64,000 nucleotides of DNA from Palaemon carinicauda (taxonomy: Eukaryota; Arthropoda; Malacostraca; Decapoda; Palaemonidae), in assembly GCF_036898095.1 (NCBI RefSeq), contig NC_090736.1, positions 10,589,395 through 10,653,394 of the forward strand, written 5' to 3'. Position numbers and translations under genes: made by a program. This document shows positions 34,047 through 44,172 of this stretch, piece by piece; position 1 is the first letter of the stretch; each line of letters begins with the position of its first letter. The notes beneath the pieces are model-generated. The model ran no database searches and was not told where the DNA came from. It saw nothing but the letters and a program-made list of their open reading frames with translations.

Positions 34047-35282
34047 ATCAAGCCCTGCTATCCATCCAGAAGATGCTGAAGAAGGAACGCTGCTCAGTCA
34101 GGCTGTGGATGAGTCTGGTAGGGACGCTGTCATCCATGGAACAATTTGTGTCACTAGGAAGACTACACCTCCGTCCTCTTCAATACCATCTAGCTTTTCA
34201 CTGGAAAAAGGACAAGACGCTAGAAGCGGTCTCGATCCCGGTTTCCGAAAAGATAAAGTCTTGTCTGACTTGGTGGAAGGACAATATCAACCTAAGAGAG
34301 GGTCTTCCCCTGGCTGTTCAGACTCCCAACCACGTTCTCTTCTCGGACGCATCGGACGTGGGCTGGGGCGCGACACTAGACGGTCGGGAATGCTCAGGAC
34401 TGTGGAACTCGAGTCAGAGGAGCATGCATATCAACTGCAAGGAGCTGTTGGCAGTACATCTGGCCTTGAAAAGCTTCAAGTCTCTCCTTCGAGGCAAAGT
34501 GGTGGAAGTTAACTCGGACATCACCACGGCCTTGGCGTACATCTCCAAACAAGGAGGTACCCACTCACTGACGTTGTACGAGATCGCAAGGGACCTGCTC
34601 ATCTGGTCAAAAGGTCAAGACATCTCCCTAGTAACGAGGTTCATCCAAGGCGACTTGAACGTCATAGCAGATTGTCTCAGTCGGAAAGGGCAAGTAATTC
34701 CAACCGAATGGACCCTCCACAAGGATGTGTGCAAGAGACTTTGGGCCACTTGGGGTAAAACCATCCATAGATCTCTTTGCAACCTCGCTGACCAAGAGGC
34801 TTCCAATCTATTGCTCTCCAGTCCCGGACCCAGCAGCAATACATATAGATGCTTTCCTCCTAGATTGGTCACTTCTGGATCTCTACGCATTCCCACCGTT
34901 CAAGATTGTCAACAAGGTACTGCAGAAGTTCGCCTCTCACGAAGGGACAAGGTTGACGTTAGTTGCTTCCCTCTGGCCCGCGAGAGAATGGTTCACCGAG
35001 ATACTTCGATGGTTAGTAGACGTTCCCAGTAGTCTTCCTCTAAGGGTAGACCTTTTACGTCAGCCACACGTAAAGAAGGTACTCCAAAGCCTCCACGCTC
35101 TTCGTCTGACTGCCTTCAGACTATCGAAAGACTCTCGAGAGCTAGAGGCTTTTCGAAGGAAGCAGCCAGTGCGATTGCTAGAGCAAGGAGAGCGTCTTCC
35201 ATTAGAGTCTACCAATCGAAGTGGGAAGTCTTCCGAGACTGGTGCAAGTCAGTTTCTGTATCCTCGACCAGTACCTCTGTAG
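34040..35282 (+). pseudogene. DIRS-5 RT end, RNase H and linker
   Basis: Starts within the RT thumb (LVGTLSSMEQFVSLGRLHLR). The catalytic YLDD region is deleted. RNase H is intact: LFSDASDVGWGATLDG, HINCKELLAVHLAL, VNSDITTALAYISKQGG (Asn of SDN replaced by Ile) and FIQGDLNVIADCLSRKG. A 1-nt indel near 34757 shifts the frame before IDLFATSLTKRLPIYCSPVP, which then stays open to 35282. This linker overlaps the recombinase frame. Confidence 0.85.
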
Positions 35283-36181
35283 CTCAAATAGCTGTTTTTC
35301 TCTTATACCTGAGAAAAGGACGATCCCTTTCAGCTCCCACTATCAAGGGCTACAGAAGCATGTTGGCATCGGTCTTCCGGCATAGAGGCTTAGATCTTTC
35401 CAAACATAAAGATCTGCAAGACCTCCTTAAGTCTTTTGAGACCTCCAAGGAGCGTCGTTTGGCTACCCCTGGATGGAATTTAGACGTGGTACTAAGATTC
35501 TTCATGTCAGACAGGTTGGAGCCGTTACAATCAGCCTCCCTGAAAGATCTCACTCTTAAGACTCTTTTCCTGGTATGCTTAGCCTCGGCTAAAAGAGTCA
35601 GTGAGATTCATGCCTTCAGCAAGAACATCGGATTTTCGTCAGAAAAAGCCACTTGTTCGCTACAACTTGGTTTTCTAGCCAAAAATGAGCTGCCTTCTCG
35701 GCCTTGGCCTAAATCTTTCGATATCCCCAGCTTATCGGAGATCGTAGGCAATGAACTAGAAAGAGTCTTATGCCCTGTTAGAGCTCTTAAGTTCTATTTA
35801 AAGCGTACTAAACCTTTACAAGGCCAATCTGAAGCTTTATGGTGTTCAGTTAAGAAACCATCCTTGCCTATGTCAAAGAATGCTTGGTCAGACTTTATCA
35901 GATTGTTAATACGAGAAGCTCATTCACATCTGAGTGAGGAAGACCGAACTTTGCTTAAGGTGAAGACGCACGAAGTTAGAGCTGTAACAACTTCCGTGGC
36001 CTTTAAGCAAAATATATCTCAGCAAAGTATAATGGACGCAACCTATTGGAGAAGCAAGTCAGTGTTCGCGTCATTTTACTTGAAAGATGTCCAGTCTCTT
36101 TACAAGAACTGCTACACACTGGGACCATTCGTAGCAGCGAGTGCAGTAGTGGGTGAGGGCTCAACCACTACAATTCCCTAA
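35033..36181 (+). pseudogene. DIRS-5 tyrosine recombinase, open but start lost
   Basis: An uninterrupted frame of about 380 codons. The start used by DIRS-2 is followed here by a TAG at 35030 (AAG in DIRS-2), so the natural N-terminus is truncated; the next ATG is at 35360, inside the core-binding domain. Motifs: RVYQSKWEVFRDWCKS, FLLYLRKGRSLSAPTIKGYR, SAKRVSEIHAFS (Arg), KTHEVRAVTTSVAF (His, Arg) and ASFYLKDVQ (Tyr). The DLLKSFETSKERR segment deleted in DIRS-2 is present. It may be the best template for the family's recombinase sequence, though not expressible from its own start. Confidence 0.85.
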
Positions 36182-36577
36182 TTCCTTATCCTTTTAATCT
36201 GTCTCTTGAAATGTTGTTTTTTTATGGGTTGTCCGGAAGGCTAAGAAGCCTTTCGCATCCTGGTTGATTTGGCGGGTGGTCAAAGTCATTTCTTGAGAGC
36301 GCCTAGATTAGGGGTTTTGATGAGGTCCTGTTGTATGGGTTGCAACCCTTGATACTTCAGATCCTAGGGGTCGATCAGCATCCTAAGAGGATCGCGAGGC
36401 TCCGTAAGGAAGACGTACTTAAAAGGCCGAGTAATTGTTCAAGTCGACTTCCTTACCAGGTACCTATTTATTTTGTTTTTGTTATTTTGATAACTTCTAA
36501 AATGAAATAAAAACTCTTAGCTCATAAAAGTGTAAACATATATTGCTGGTCTCTACCCACCCCCCTGGGTGTGAATC

Positions 36578-36665
36578 AGCTATATAATCACCGGCTAAGT
36601 TAAATATTGAAAAATGTTATTTTGATAATAAAATAAATTTTTGAATATACTTACCCGGTGATTAT
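36578..36665 (+). repeat. DIRS-5 internal complementary region
   Basis: 36578-36614 complements the left terminus and 36615-36665 complements the right terminus. The layout matches DIRS-2, including the preceding 'ggtctctacccacc'. Confidence 0.9.
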
Positions 36666-36711
36666 AAATTAAAGGACCCTCCCTTCCTCCCCAATAGAGA
36701 CGCAGTGGGAC

Positions 36712-36908
36712 GAGGAGAAAATTGAGTCTTTGTTTACATTGAGTACTGGGTATCTGGACGACAGATGGCGCTGTTGGGCACACCCGCAACCTGTGTAGCG
36801 ATCGCTGGCGAGTTTTTACCGTAGAGTTGTCTGTCGGGCAACAGAGTTGCAGCTATATAATCACCGGGTAAGTATATTCAAAAATTTATTTTATTATCAA
36901 AATAACAT
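36712..36908 (-). repeat. DIRS-5 right inverted terminal repeat
   Basis: Reverse complement of 30421-30593 with an outer extension, 'attttattatcaaaataaca', matching the ICR. Confidence 0.9.
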
Positions 36909-37229
36909 ATTTAGAACGCTTTCCGAGGGCTAAAATCACTTGCTAAACCAACACTTGCACTTTCTGAACATCCTCTACAATATTTATAATGCTTCCAGAA
37001 GGCTAAAATCACTGCCAGATCATTTCTCAGACAACCTTTATAATGTTTATAACGTGTTAAAAACTATCATGCATAAGATACGGGAAGACTCCGCCACCAT
37101 TTAAACAGCAAATCCTGAAAATCTCTCATTTACTTCCCAATGGAACCACGGCACATCAGATTAGTCTGATTATTACTGATATGCAAGATTCGTTTGTCTG
37201 TTAAAAGAGTGATATTGAGGTAATGGTGG

Positions 37230-38040
37230 AAGGGGATGCTGTGTATCAGTCCTCCATCCATTGTTCAATATCCCTCAAGGGCTCAAGTCTTTTGAGGGAG
37301 ACCCTGGCCAAGCCTTCAGGGGCGGTCATGCCCATTATCTCTGGTTTAAGGAAGGTCCTGTCCCCCAAATCCCAGCAATGACCACCAGCAGTTTCTTCCT
37401 CCAGAAGGGGTTGAACCCTGCTCCACCTGTTCCACCTATTGTTGCCCCTCCCAGGACTCGATCCAGAAGGGGTTTTATGGAGAAGAAGAACAGGGGACAA
37501 TCCAAAGTTGCTTCCCATCTGTCGGTAAGGATATGCCTTGCCTTATACATTTTCTCCCTCTAATATCTAAATTTGTTCCCTAACCTTCCTGATTCTATTT
37601 CTGGATATATGACAGGCAGAATGATCCTGGATTTTTGCCCCGGTATTTGTCAGGCCACGTTCATTTTGTACTTTGCTCCATACCCAATCTCCTTTTTTCT
37701 TCTTCACACACTTCTTCTTAGAAGGGATAAGCAGCAGTAGTAGTTGTGCAGAAGGCCTCTTGCAAAGTTCCTTGGGAATTCTAGCATGCAGTTATCTTTT
37801 GGAGGAAATGACCAATCTCACCTGCTGAGTGTTCCTTAGTGTTATGACATATGAGAATGATCCGGCACTTGGAAAGTTGCTTTCCCTCTTCCAGTGGAAT
37901 TACCGGCTCTTACTATGACTGGTACCTTTGGTTGGTCGAACAGTTGTGAACCTAATGTGATGGTCTTCCGGGATTGAATATAGGTGAATGGTCTCAGTCG
38001 GAACCCAACACTGATTCTCTAGGCCCCGGGGAAAGTGAAA
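37230..38040 (+). pseudogene. DIRS-4 gag remnant
   Basis: A frame at 37261-37563 (MFNIPQGLKSFEGDP, FLQKGLNPAPPVPPIVAPP, then a basic RTRSRRG and KKNRGQSK part) resembles the C-terminal end of DIRS-1 gag in composition and order. The rest, to about 38040, is not clearly coding. Confidence 0.45.
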
Positions 38041-38592
38041 TGTTTTGCACTCCTTTCCTATTCCTGCCATTAGGAGCATTCTTGTTCTTAACCCCTTCAC
38101 TACGAAGCAGCAGATTCCCCTTCAAGATCTGCATACAAGATTTGTCATAATTGGATATACTTATTCTATAATAATCTACATTTCTGTGTTTATTTGTTAT
38201 TCTGTTAATTACAAAATAAAATTTTCTAAAGTTTGGCTTTATTTACTATTGTATTTCACTCATACAACTGAAAAATTCTTTCTATGTAGAATAATTTTTT
38301 TTAGAATTTTTTTTGGTCGTATTATTTTACTCTAAACAATAGTAAAGCAATGTGATTCTGTGTGTAAAGACATTTTATATGTATTGCAAAGTGATTATTT
38401 AATTGTGTAATAATTCCACGATATATAGCCATCGAAAGATAAAAAACTATTTATCGGTAACAGACCACAGGAGACAGAAATGCAAAAAAAATGTCCCTTG
38501 GTTTCCTTTGATACAAAAAGTCTACGGTAATGTACAATTAGGAGGCATACGATGAACTAAAAACTTATATTCTGATGACTAAAGAAACATTT

Positions 38593-38686
<94 letters not shown>

Positions 38687-39480
38687 GGGGGGGGGGGGGG
38701 CCCTCTTCAAGTTTTTTTATATTGGCCTAAACATTTGCCAGAGAGAAAGAGGGGTAATTTAAATTTAGTTCACGAGAGAGAGGGAGAAAGAGGCGTAATA
38801 TAAACTTAATTCGTCAGCTAAATACATTGGTTTGTTCTTCTGTTTCTCCACCTTACATGTGATGCTGTGAACTGGATAATTTCGGTTTTATGGTACTGTA
38901 CAGTATTTCAGTGCTTGGAAATGGAAACAGTAGACTAACTTTTACTTGTGAAAACAATGGACAATACTGATACGAAATATATTATATATCTAAGACATAA
39001 AAATATTACTGTATTTTGTAGAAATAATACTTGAGAAAATAAGAAATTAAATAAGAAAAACATAAATCTTGCCATCTGTCATAGTGTTTACAGCTGTCAG
39101 GATTACAAATGCACTCTTACATATTGAATACTGCGTAGAATGACAATATCAATACAGGTAGTCATTGTCTTACGACTTATGCAACTTAAGAGTGTTCGAC
39201 TTTATGACCACTTTTGCAATTGAGATAACGTCACAGGGCTGTCAAAAATAGTTAACTAAATAGGACAAATATTTTATTATAAGTAATATATTTTCTTTTA
39301 TAAAAATTAACTAATTTCTCTTGATAAGTTAACGTTTTTTTTAATTTATTGATTTTTAAATAGAAAATATATTAAGAAAAGTTTTAATGTCTGTCGAGTT
39401 TACATTATATGGCTGGTGATGTCATATTTTCAGCAGAAAGCGAAAGGGCAAATATCAGTACGTTACCGATTAATATCAGT
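38041..39480. other. AT-rich non-coding sequence with a GA microsatellite
   Basis: No coding or repeat-family motif recognised apart from the simple repeat. It could be a further insertion in DIRS-4 or decayed pol sequence. Confidence 0.4.
38598..38700. repeat. GA microsatellite with G run
   Basis: About 42 GA units are followed by a run of about 15 G at 38685-38700. Confidence 0.98.
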
Positions 39481-39619
39481 ATTCCCGTTATTAAAAACAT
39501 CGAGTAACGATCCCAAGTCATTCAAGGGTCTGTATCGCTTGTTATGAGTACTAAGAGTAAATTTGACTGCACCCAATCCAGAATCATCTCGGGCCTGAGT
39601 GTAGGAAACTTTGTTAGCA

Positions 39620-39900
39620 CCGGTAGGTCCAAGGAATAGTCTCTTTCTGGCTTTGTGAGATAATCCGGTGAGCTTACGCCTTGGCTGATAAGAGAGTCGA
39701 GGCGCCAACCATGACCAGAGTTTACGAAGTCAGGGGTATTGCCCCAACTTTCACTTTCAAAAGATACCTGTCTGGGCCAAGTGATGAAGGCAGATTCCTG
39801 AAAGAGGCGGACACCATTACAACCTTCTATCCACAAGTCTCTTGACACCTTTATTCTTGGACCTGTGGTGGCTGCTCAAACTGTTGTGTAGCAAGCCCAG
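39620..39900 (+). pseudogene. DIRS-4 tyrosine recombinase C-terminus
   Basis: Split frames give STGRSKE, a GFVR-like stretch and FILGPVVAAQTVV, comparable with the DTFSIDPVVAAQQLV end of DIRS-1 recombinase. A preceding 'cacaagtctcttgacacc' also occurs as 'cacaagtcccttgacac' in DIRS-8. Stops interrupt it. Confidence 0.6.
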
Positions 39901-40065
39901 CTCCCTTGTGGGACAGATTGCATCTCGTCTATGGTAACTTTTTGGCATAAGTCAGGAATGAATTTAGTATAACTGGATCTTCTCCTTCATTCTGTTGCTC
40001 CTCTTTTGGTCTGTAGTTTAGGTGTTACAAGTTTGTAAGACCAGATGCTGGTAAGTTACACTATT

Positions 40066-40797
40066 ATTATTACTATTACTAGTTAGGCTACAACCCTAGT
40101 TGGAAAAGGAAGATGCTTTAAGCTCAAAGGCTCCGACAGGGAATAATAGCCCAGTGAGGAAAGGAAATAAAGAAATAAATAAACTATATAAGAAATAATG
40201 AACAATTTAAATAAAATATTTTAAAATCAGTAACATCAAAACATATTTCATACATAAACTACGAACAGACTTATGTCAGCCTGTTCAACATAAAACATTT
40301 GCTGCAAGTATGAACTTTTTAAGTTCTACCGATTCAACTACCCAATTAGGAAGATCATTCCACAACTTGGTCACAGCTGGAATAGAACTTCTAAAATACT
40401 GTGTAGTATTGAGCCTCATGATGGAGAGGGCCTGACTATTAGAATTAAGTGGATGTCTAGTATTACGAACAGGATGGAACTGTAGGAGAAGATCTGAATA
40501 TAAAGGATGATCAGAATTATGGAATATCTTATGCACACATGCATAACGAACTAATTGAACAATGCTGCCAGAGATTAATATCTAAATCAGGAATAAGAAA
40601 TTTAATAGACTGTAAGTTCCTATAAACAAATAAAGATGTGAATCGGCAGCTGAAGAATAGACAGGAGAACAATACTCAAAACAAGGTAGAATGAAAGAAT
40701 TAAAACACTACTTCAGAATAGATTGATCACTGAAAATCTTAAAAGACTCAATTAGCCAATTTTTTGTGTAATTGATGAAGATACAGACCTAATGTGT
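40066..40797 (-). mobile_element. 5'-truncated I-like LINE in DIRS-4
   Basis: Second copy of the LINE at 4694-6127, same orientation. The ORF piece 40536-40285 reads MHKIFHNSDHPLYSDL, TTQYFRSSIPAVTKLWNDLP. The 3' tail with TTA/TAA units is at 40066-40090. It is truncated upstream of the C-terminal domain at about 40797. Confidence 0.88.
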
Positions 40798-40938
40798 TCC
40801 ATTCTTTGTAACCTAAGAAGTATCGAGGAAGGAAGTTATATTAAAGGACTCAGGTTTGTATAGCTATGAAAAATGCAAATTTTAAAATTCAGTCATTTTT
40901 GTACCAGTACTACTTTGTATTTCTCATTACATTTGCAG

Positions 40939-41058
40939 AATCCGGATGAGGGACCAGAGAGGAAACGACCGCGCATATGTAGTAAAGGGCTGACTGATGA
41001 AGCGTATAGTGATGATGAAAGTCAGATGGTGGTAGATGAAGGACCTGCAAGTGAAGAG
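40939..41058 (+). CDS. BTAF1: BTAF1 exon e
   Basis: Encodes NPDEGPERKRPRICSKGLTD, then EAYSDDESQMVVDEGPASEE: the acidic, low-conservation linker that in human BTAF1 contains GEPEEKRRK. The PERKR core is the recognisable part. The acceptor is 'atttgcag' at 40938 and the donor GTACCT at 41059 (a non-standard +3 to +6). Phase 0 at both ends. The exon starts only about 53 bp after the end of DIRS-4. Confidence 0.85.
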
Positions 41059-41819
41059 GTACCTTTACTTATTTCTGTACTTGTTTATCAATCTTTTTAA
41101 CATTGTTTTTATATAGTTTTGGGACCTAAAAATTTCATTCAACCATGCCCTTAGTTTTAGGATAACATTCATTTCAGAACTGTCAAGAGAAAGTTTGCTG
41201 AAACTTGTCTCTAAAGTTACTCAGCAATCCAAATTAACATTAAGTTATGTCTTGAATTTTGTCATTTAACCACAGATAAACACTGTACTAATGAAGGTAT
41301 TCCCATGGACTTCTCATTTAAACACCCATGAATTGTTGCTAGGTAAAGTACTGTAGTGTATTTTATGTTTAGTCAAGAAAAATTTAAATTATATCAGTCT
41401 GTTTTTCTGGGTAATTATAAAATTCTATGTTTTTAGGGGATGAGGAATTTTTTGGTGCATTTTACAGTATAGATAGATACAGGTTGGTTGTGTCAGGATG
41501 GAGACGAAGGTCATTGCTTCTTCTAAGTTGCTAGTAATGAGTAATGAACACCATTAGGTAATCGGTTACAGTTAAGCCATTTAAGGACTGTATGAGAATT
41601 GAGGTGGAACTATGAAAGACCCTAAATCAGGCCAATGAATTTCCCTTTAAAAAACAATTTGTTGCTAGCCTTTGCCAAGTGAGAAAACTTATTTGAATAC
41701 ACACACTTTTGGCCTAAAAGCACTCATACTCTGGGATAGGGTTTGATAAGACTTTCCTTTATCCTAGTACTTGTAGTTTAGAACAAGAAATCCAAACGCA
41801 TAACATTTAGTAGCCATTT
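41059..41819 (+). other. BTAF1 intron sequence before DIRS-6
   Basis: Nothing recognised in 760 bp. Confidence 0.6.
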
Positions 41820-42179
41820 TATTCCATAACTAGTGTACATAATACAAACCTTTGACCTTTAATATGAGTCGATTTCAGTGAAGCTAGAATAGCTGTTCAG
41901 CTTTTAACGAAGTAAATACAGCTGGCTGTTGGGTGGCGGGTAAGCTCCGCCTACCCAACTGATAGCGCTACCTTCACTTTGACTTTGGCCGCTGTTTTGT
42001 ACAGACATCCTTTTCAGCATCGTACTTTGGCTCTATTCACAATCTGCTTTTTCTTTTTAGGTGGTTGTGGACTTATTTACTCTGTTGTTCTTGTTATCGG
42101 CTCAGTGGGCAGATATGAGGTGGTGTACTGGAAAGCCGGGCCGAGGATGTGCCAATATATAAGTAAGCCGAAAGTCGAG

Positions 42180-44164
42180 CCTCATCATCTTTGTTGCTTC
42201 TGCAGGTAGCATGATTATTTGCAGGGTTTTCCTTGTCCTGAGTGTAGGGAGCATTCTCCTGTGCAATGGACTGAGTTCATGAAGAAGTTAGAGAGAGATT
42301 CTTCAGAGTTAGTCTTGGGTGTGCTCAAGCTGATGCCCAAGAACCTCTAGCTCCTTCATTCTACCTTCAGGATCAAAGTCCACTGCACATTCTTCTTCTT
42401 TCTCCAAGGCTGAGGCCTTCAGAGGAAGATTGAGGAAAAAGGGAGACTCCAACCTTCCCTCAGAGATTTCGCTGACTGAGATAGGAGTATTGCCTGCCAC
42501 TAATCGCCCAAAACTCTTCCGCTGATGTAATCTCTGACTACTCTTGTAAGGACTTGAACCTTAGCTTGCTGTGGCCTGTCCTTGGAATTGGAGAAATTCC
42601 TAGGGATACTAGCAGCTGCAAGAATCTAGCAGCTTTCTTGCCCTGTTGCTGCTCCCCCCTTCCCTGGAGAAAGGAGCTCTGAATATGTCCTTGCCTGCTA
42701 ATGCAGATGAGTCTCTGTCTCCTGTTGCTGAGAGTCGGTTTGGAGTCATGAAACCCTTGACCACATTGAAGAAGCGTGGTTGCTCCTAACCACCTGCCTT
42801 GTTTTTTTTCTGTACCTTCTATCCCTGCTGTGGAGTTGCCTGCCGCTAGGAAGAAGAGGTGGAGTTTTCCGATGCACAGGATGACAAATCTTTGAGACAA
42901 TTGCATCTCCTCCCAGTTCCTCTATTGTTTTGTGGGAGTAGCAGCGCAGTATCAAAACACTTTGGCTCGGGGAGGCATTGAGGTACATGGTTTTAGGGTT
43001 CCTAACCTTGTCAAATCTTTTTGGAGAATTGACACAAGCCCTATTGGTCAGGTCTATGAGCTACTCTCTAGTCCATCTCCTGCCCAGGGACATTCCTAAG
43101 CGCTCATTAATGCCAGATTGTAAGAAACACACTACATGTTCATGATCACTGGTAGGCGCACGAACACTAGCATGCGCCAAATTACTAGTACGAACACAAT
43201 AGTCATCTTGATCTTGTTCTCGTGCATGTGGCAAACATTCATGATCCCCATGTCGTCAACCTAGGGGCAGCGAATCATCAAAATCACGATCCCCAAAGAT
43301 GAAGTCTCCTTGCAGTTGGTTCTCACAGGATCGGCAAAAAGCACTGCAGATCCAGTGATTCCTCCCTCGGCTATATAGCAGTGGGAGAAGTCTCCCCTGG
43401 GGGAAAACCTATCACGTTGGGTTTAAAGATTTATAGGTCGCTCATGAATGTCAAAGGTAAAGGACAGGACAAAGCATAGAGACTGACCATATATAGATAT
43501 GGTTAGTCCTAAGCCCCCTATCCATCAAGCTAGAACCATGAAGAGCCAGACAATGGCTGCTGATGACTTGCCAGGTAGGATCTCAAACCCCTGTCTAACA
43601 GATTGGCATGCAGCAGGGACATTTCCAATAGGGTACCACAACCCAAAGACAAGCCTGACCAGAAGACCAAGTGGAGGGATAGGACTTTCTGATCCTTCGT
43701 CCTGCAGGAATCGTGATTTAATTGCAGTCATGTCACCTGTTTCCTCCGATCTCCAAGAGGCACAGCCTAAAATATTTTATTTTTCCTTATTTCCTTATTT
43801 CCTTTCCTTACTGGGCTATTTTCCCTGTTGGGGCCCCTGGGCTTGTAGCATCCTGCTTTTCCAACTAGGGTTGTAGCTTAGCATTTAATAATAATAATAA
43901 TAATAAAAGTCTGTCAATGGCTCTAGACTGGTTTTGGTCACAAGACATGTCTTCGTGGCAGGTCTGGTCAGTCTCTAACAATACCTTTAGATGCAGAGAT
44001 GACTCTTCTTGGCATAAGCCTCTTTCACATCAGCAAGAGAAGAAGAAACGGGGAACACCCAGGACAATCTTTTGACACTCCCCGAAGAAAAAAAGGAGTT
44101 TTCCTCTAGTAGAAGCAGCTCAAGTCACTGCTCTTCCTCCAAAGGGATACATTTTGATCAATCA
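42180..44164 (+). pseudogene. DIRS-6 gag, 5' part, broken
   Basis: Fragmented frames show gag-type Ser/Pro-rich composition and a region near 43130-43200 with 'cgcacgaacactagcatgcgcc'-like alternation (compare the DIRS-1 GC-rich region). A piece at 43910-44160 follows the LINE tail and runs directly into the RTE insertion. The stretch 43480-43770 may be gag but is not clear. Confidence 0.45.
43773..43907 (+). repeat. I-LINE-type 3' tail
   Basis: 'gctattttccctgttggggc', 'gcttgtagcatcctgctttt' and 'caactagggttgtagcttag' are followed by TAA/AAT units. Only the tail is present. Confidence 0.85.
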
Positions 44165-44172
44165 GGCTGCTC

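Larger units (their letters stand above)
30421..36908 (+). mobile_element. DIRS-5: rearranged DIRS element nested in DIRS-4
   Basis: Closest relative of DIRS-2. ITRs are 30421-30593 and 36712-36908, and the ICR is 36578-36665. Gag is scrambled: an about 1-kb segment (30817-31790) without gag homology replaces the N-terminal part, the middle of gag occurs twice (about 32240-32960 and 33427-34035), and sequence from there to the RT C-terminus is deleted. RNase H and recombinase are well preserved. It must depend on other copies for reverse transcription. Confidence 0.9.
29890..40885 (+). mobile_element. DIRS-4: decayed DIRS element filling an 11-kb BTAF1 intron, with two nested insertions
   Basis: The left end (29890-30060: 'ttcctacacgtttacaaacc', then 'ttcctttaacggcacgag') and the right end (40836-40885: 'attaaaggactcaggtttgt') are DIRS-type termini of the same class as DIRS-3, -6, -7 and -8. 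DIRS-5 is inserted near the left end (30421-36908) and an I-like LINE near the right end (40066-40797). Remaining coding traces are gag (about 37230-37560) and the recombinase C-terminus (39620-39900). No RT was seen. Only about 80 bp and 53 bp of the intron lie outside it. Confidence 0.65.

Noticed and set aside
39160..39240. Possible DNA-transposon end ('caggtagtcattgtcttacg')
   Set aside because: Only a vague resemblance to repeat ends known elsewhere; no partner end or second copy in the window.
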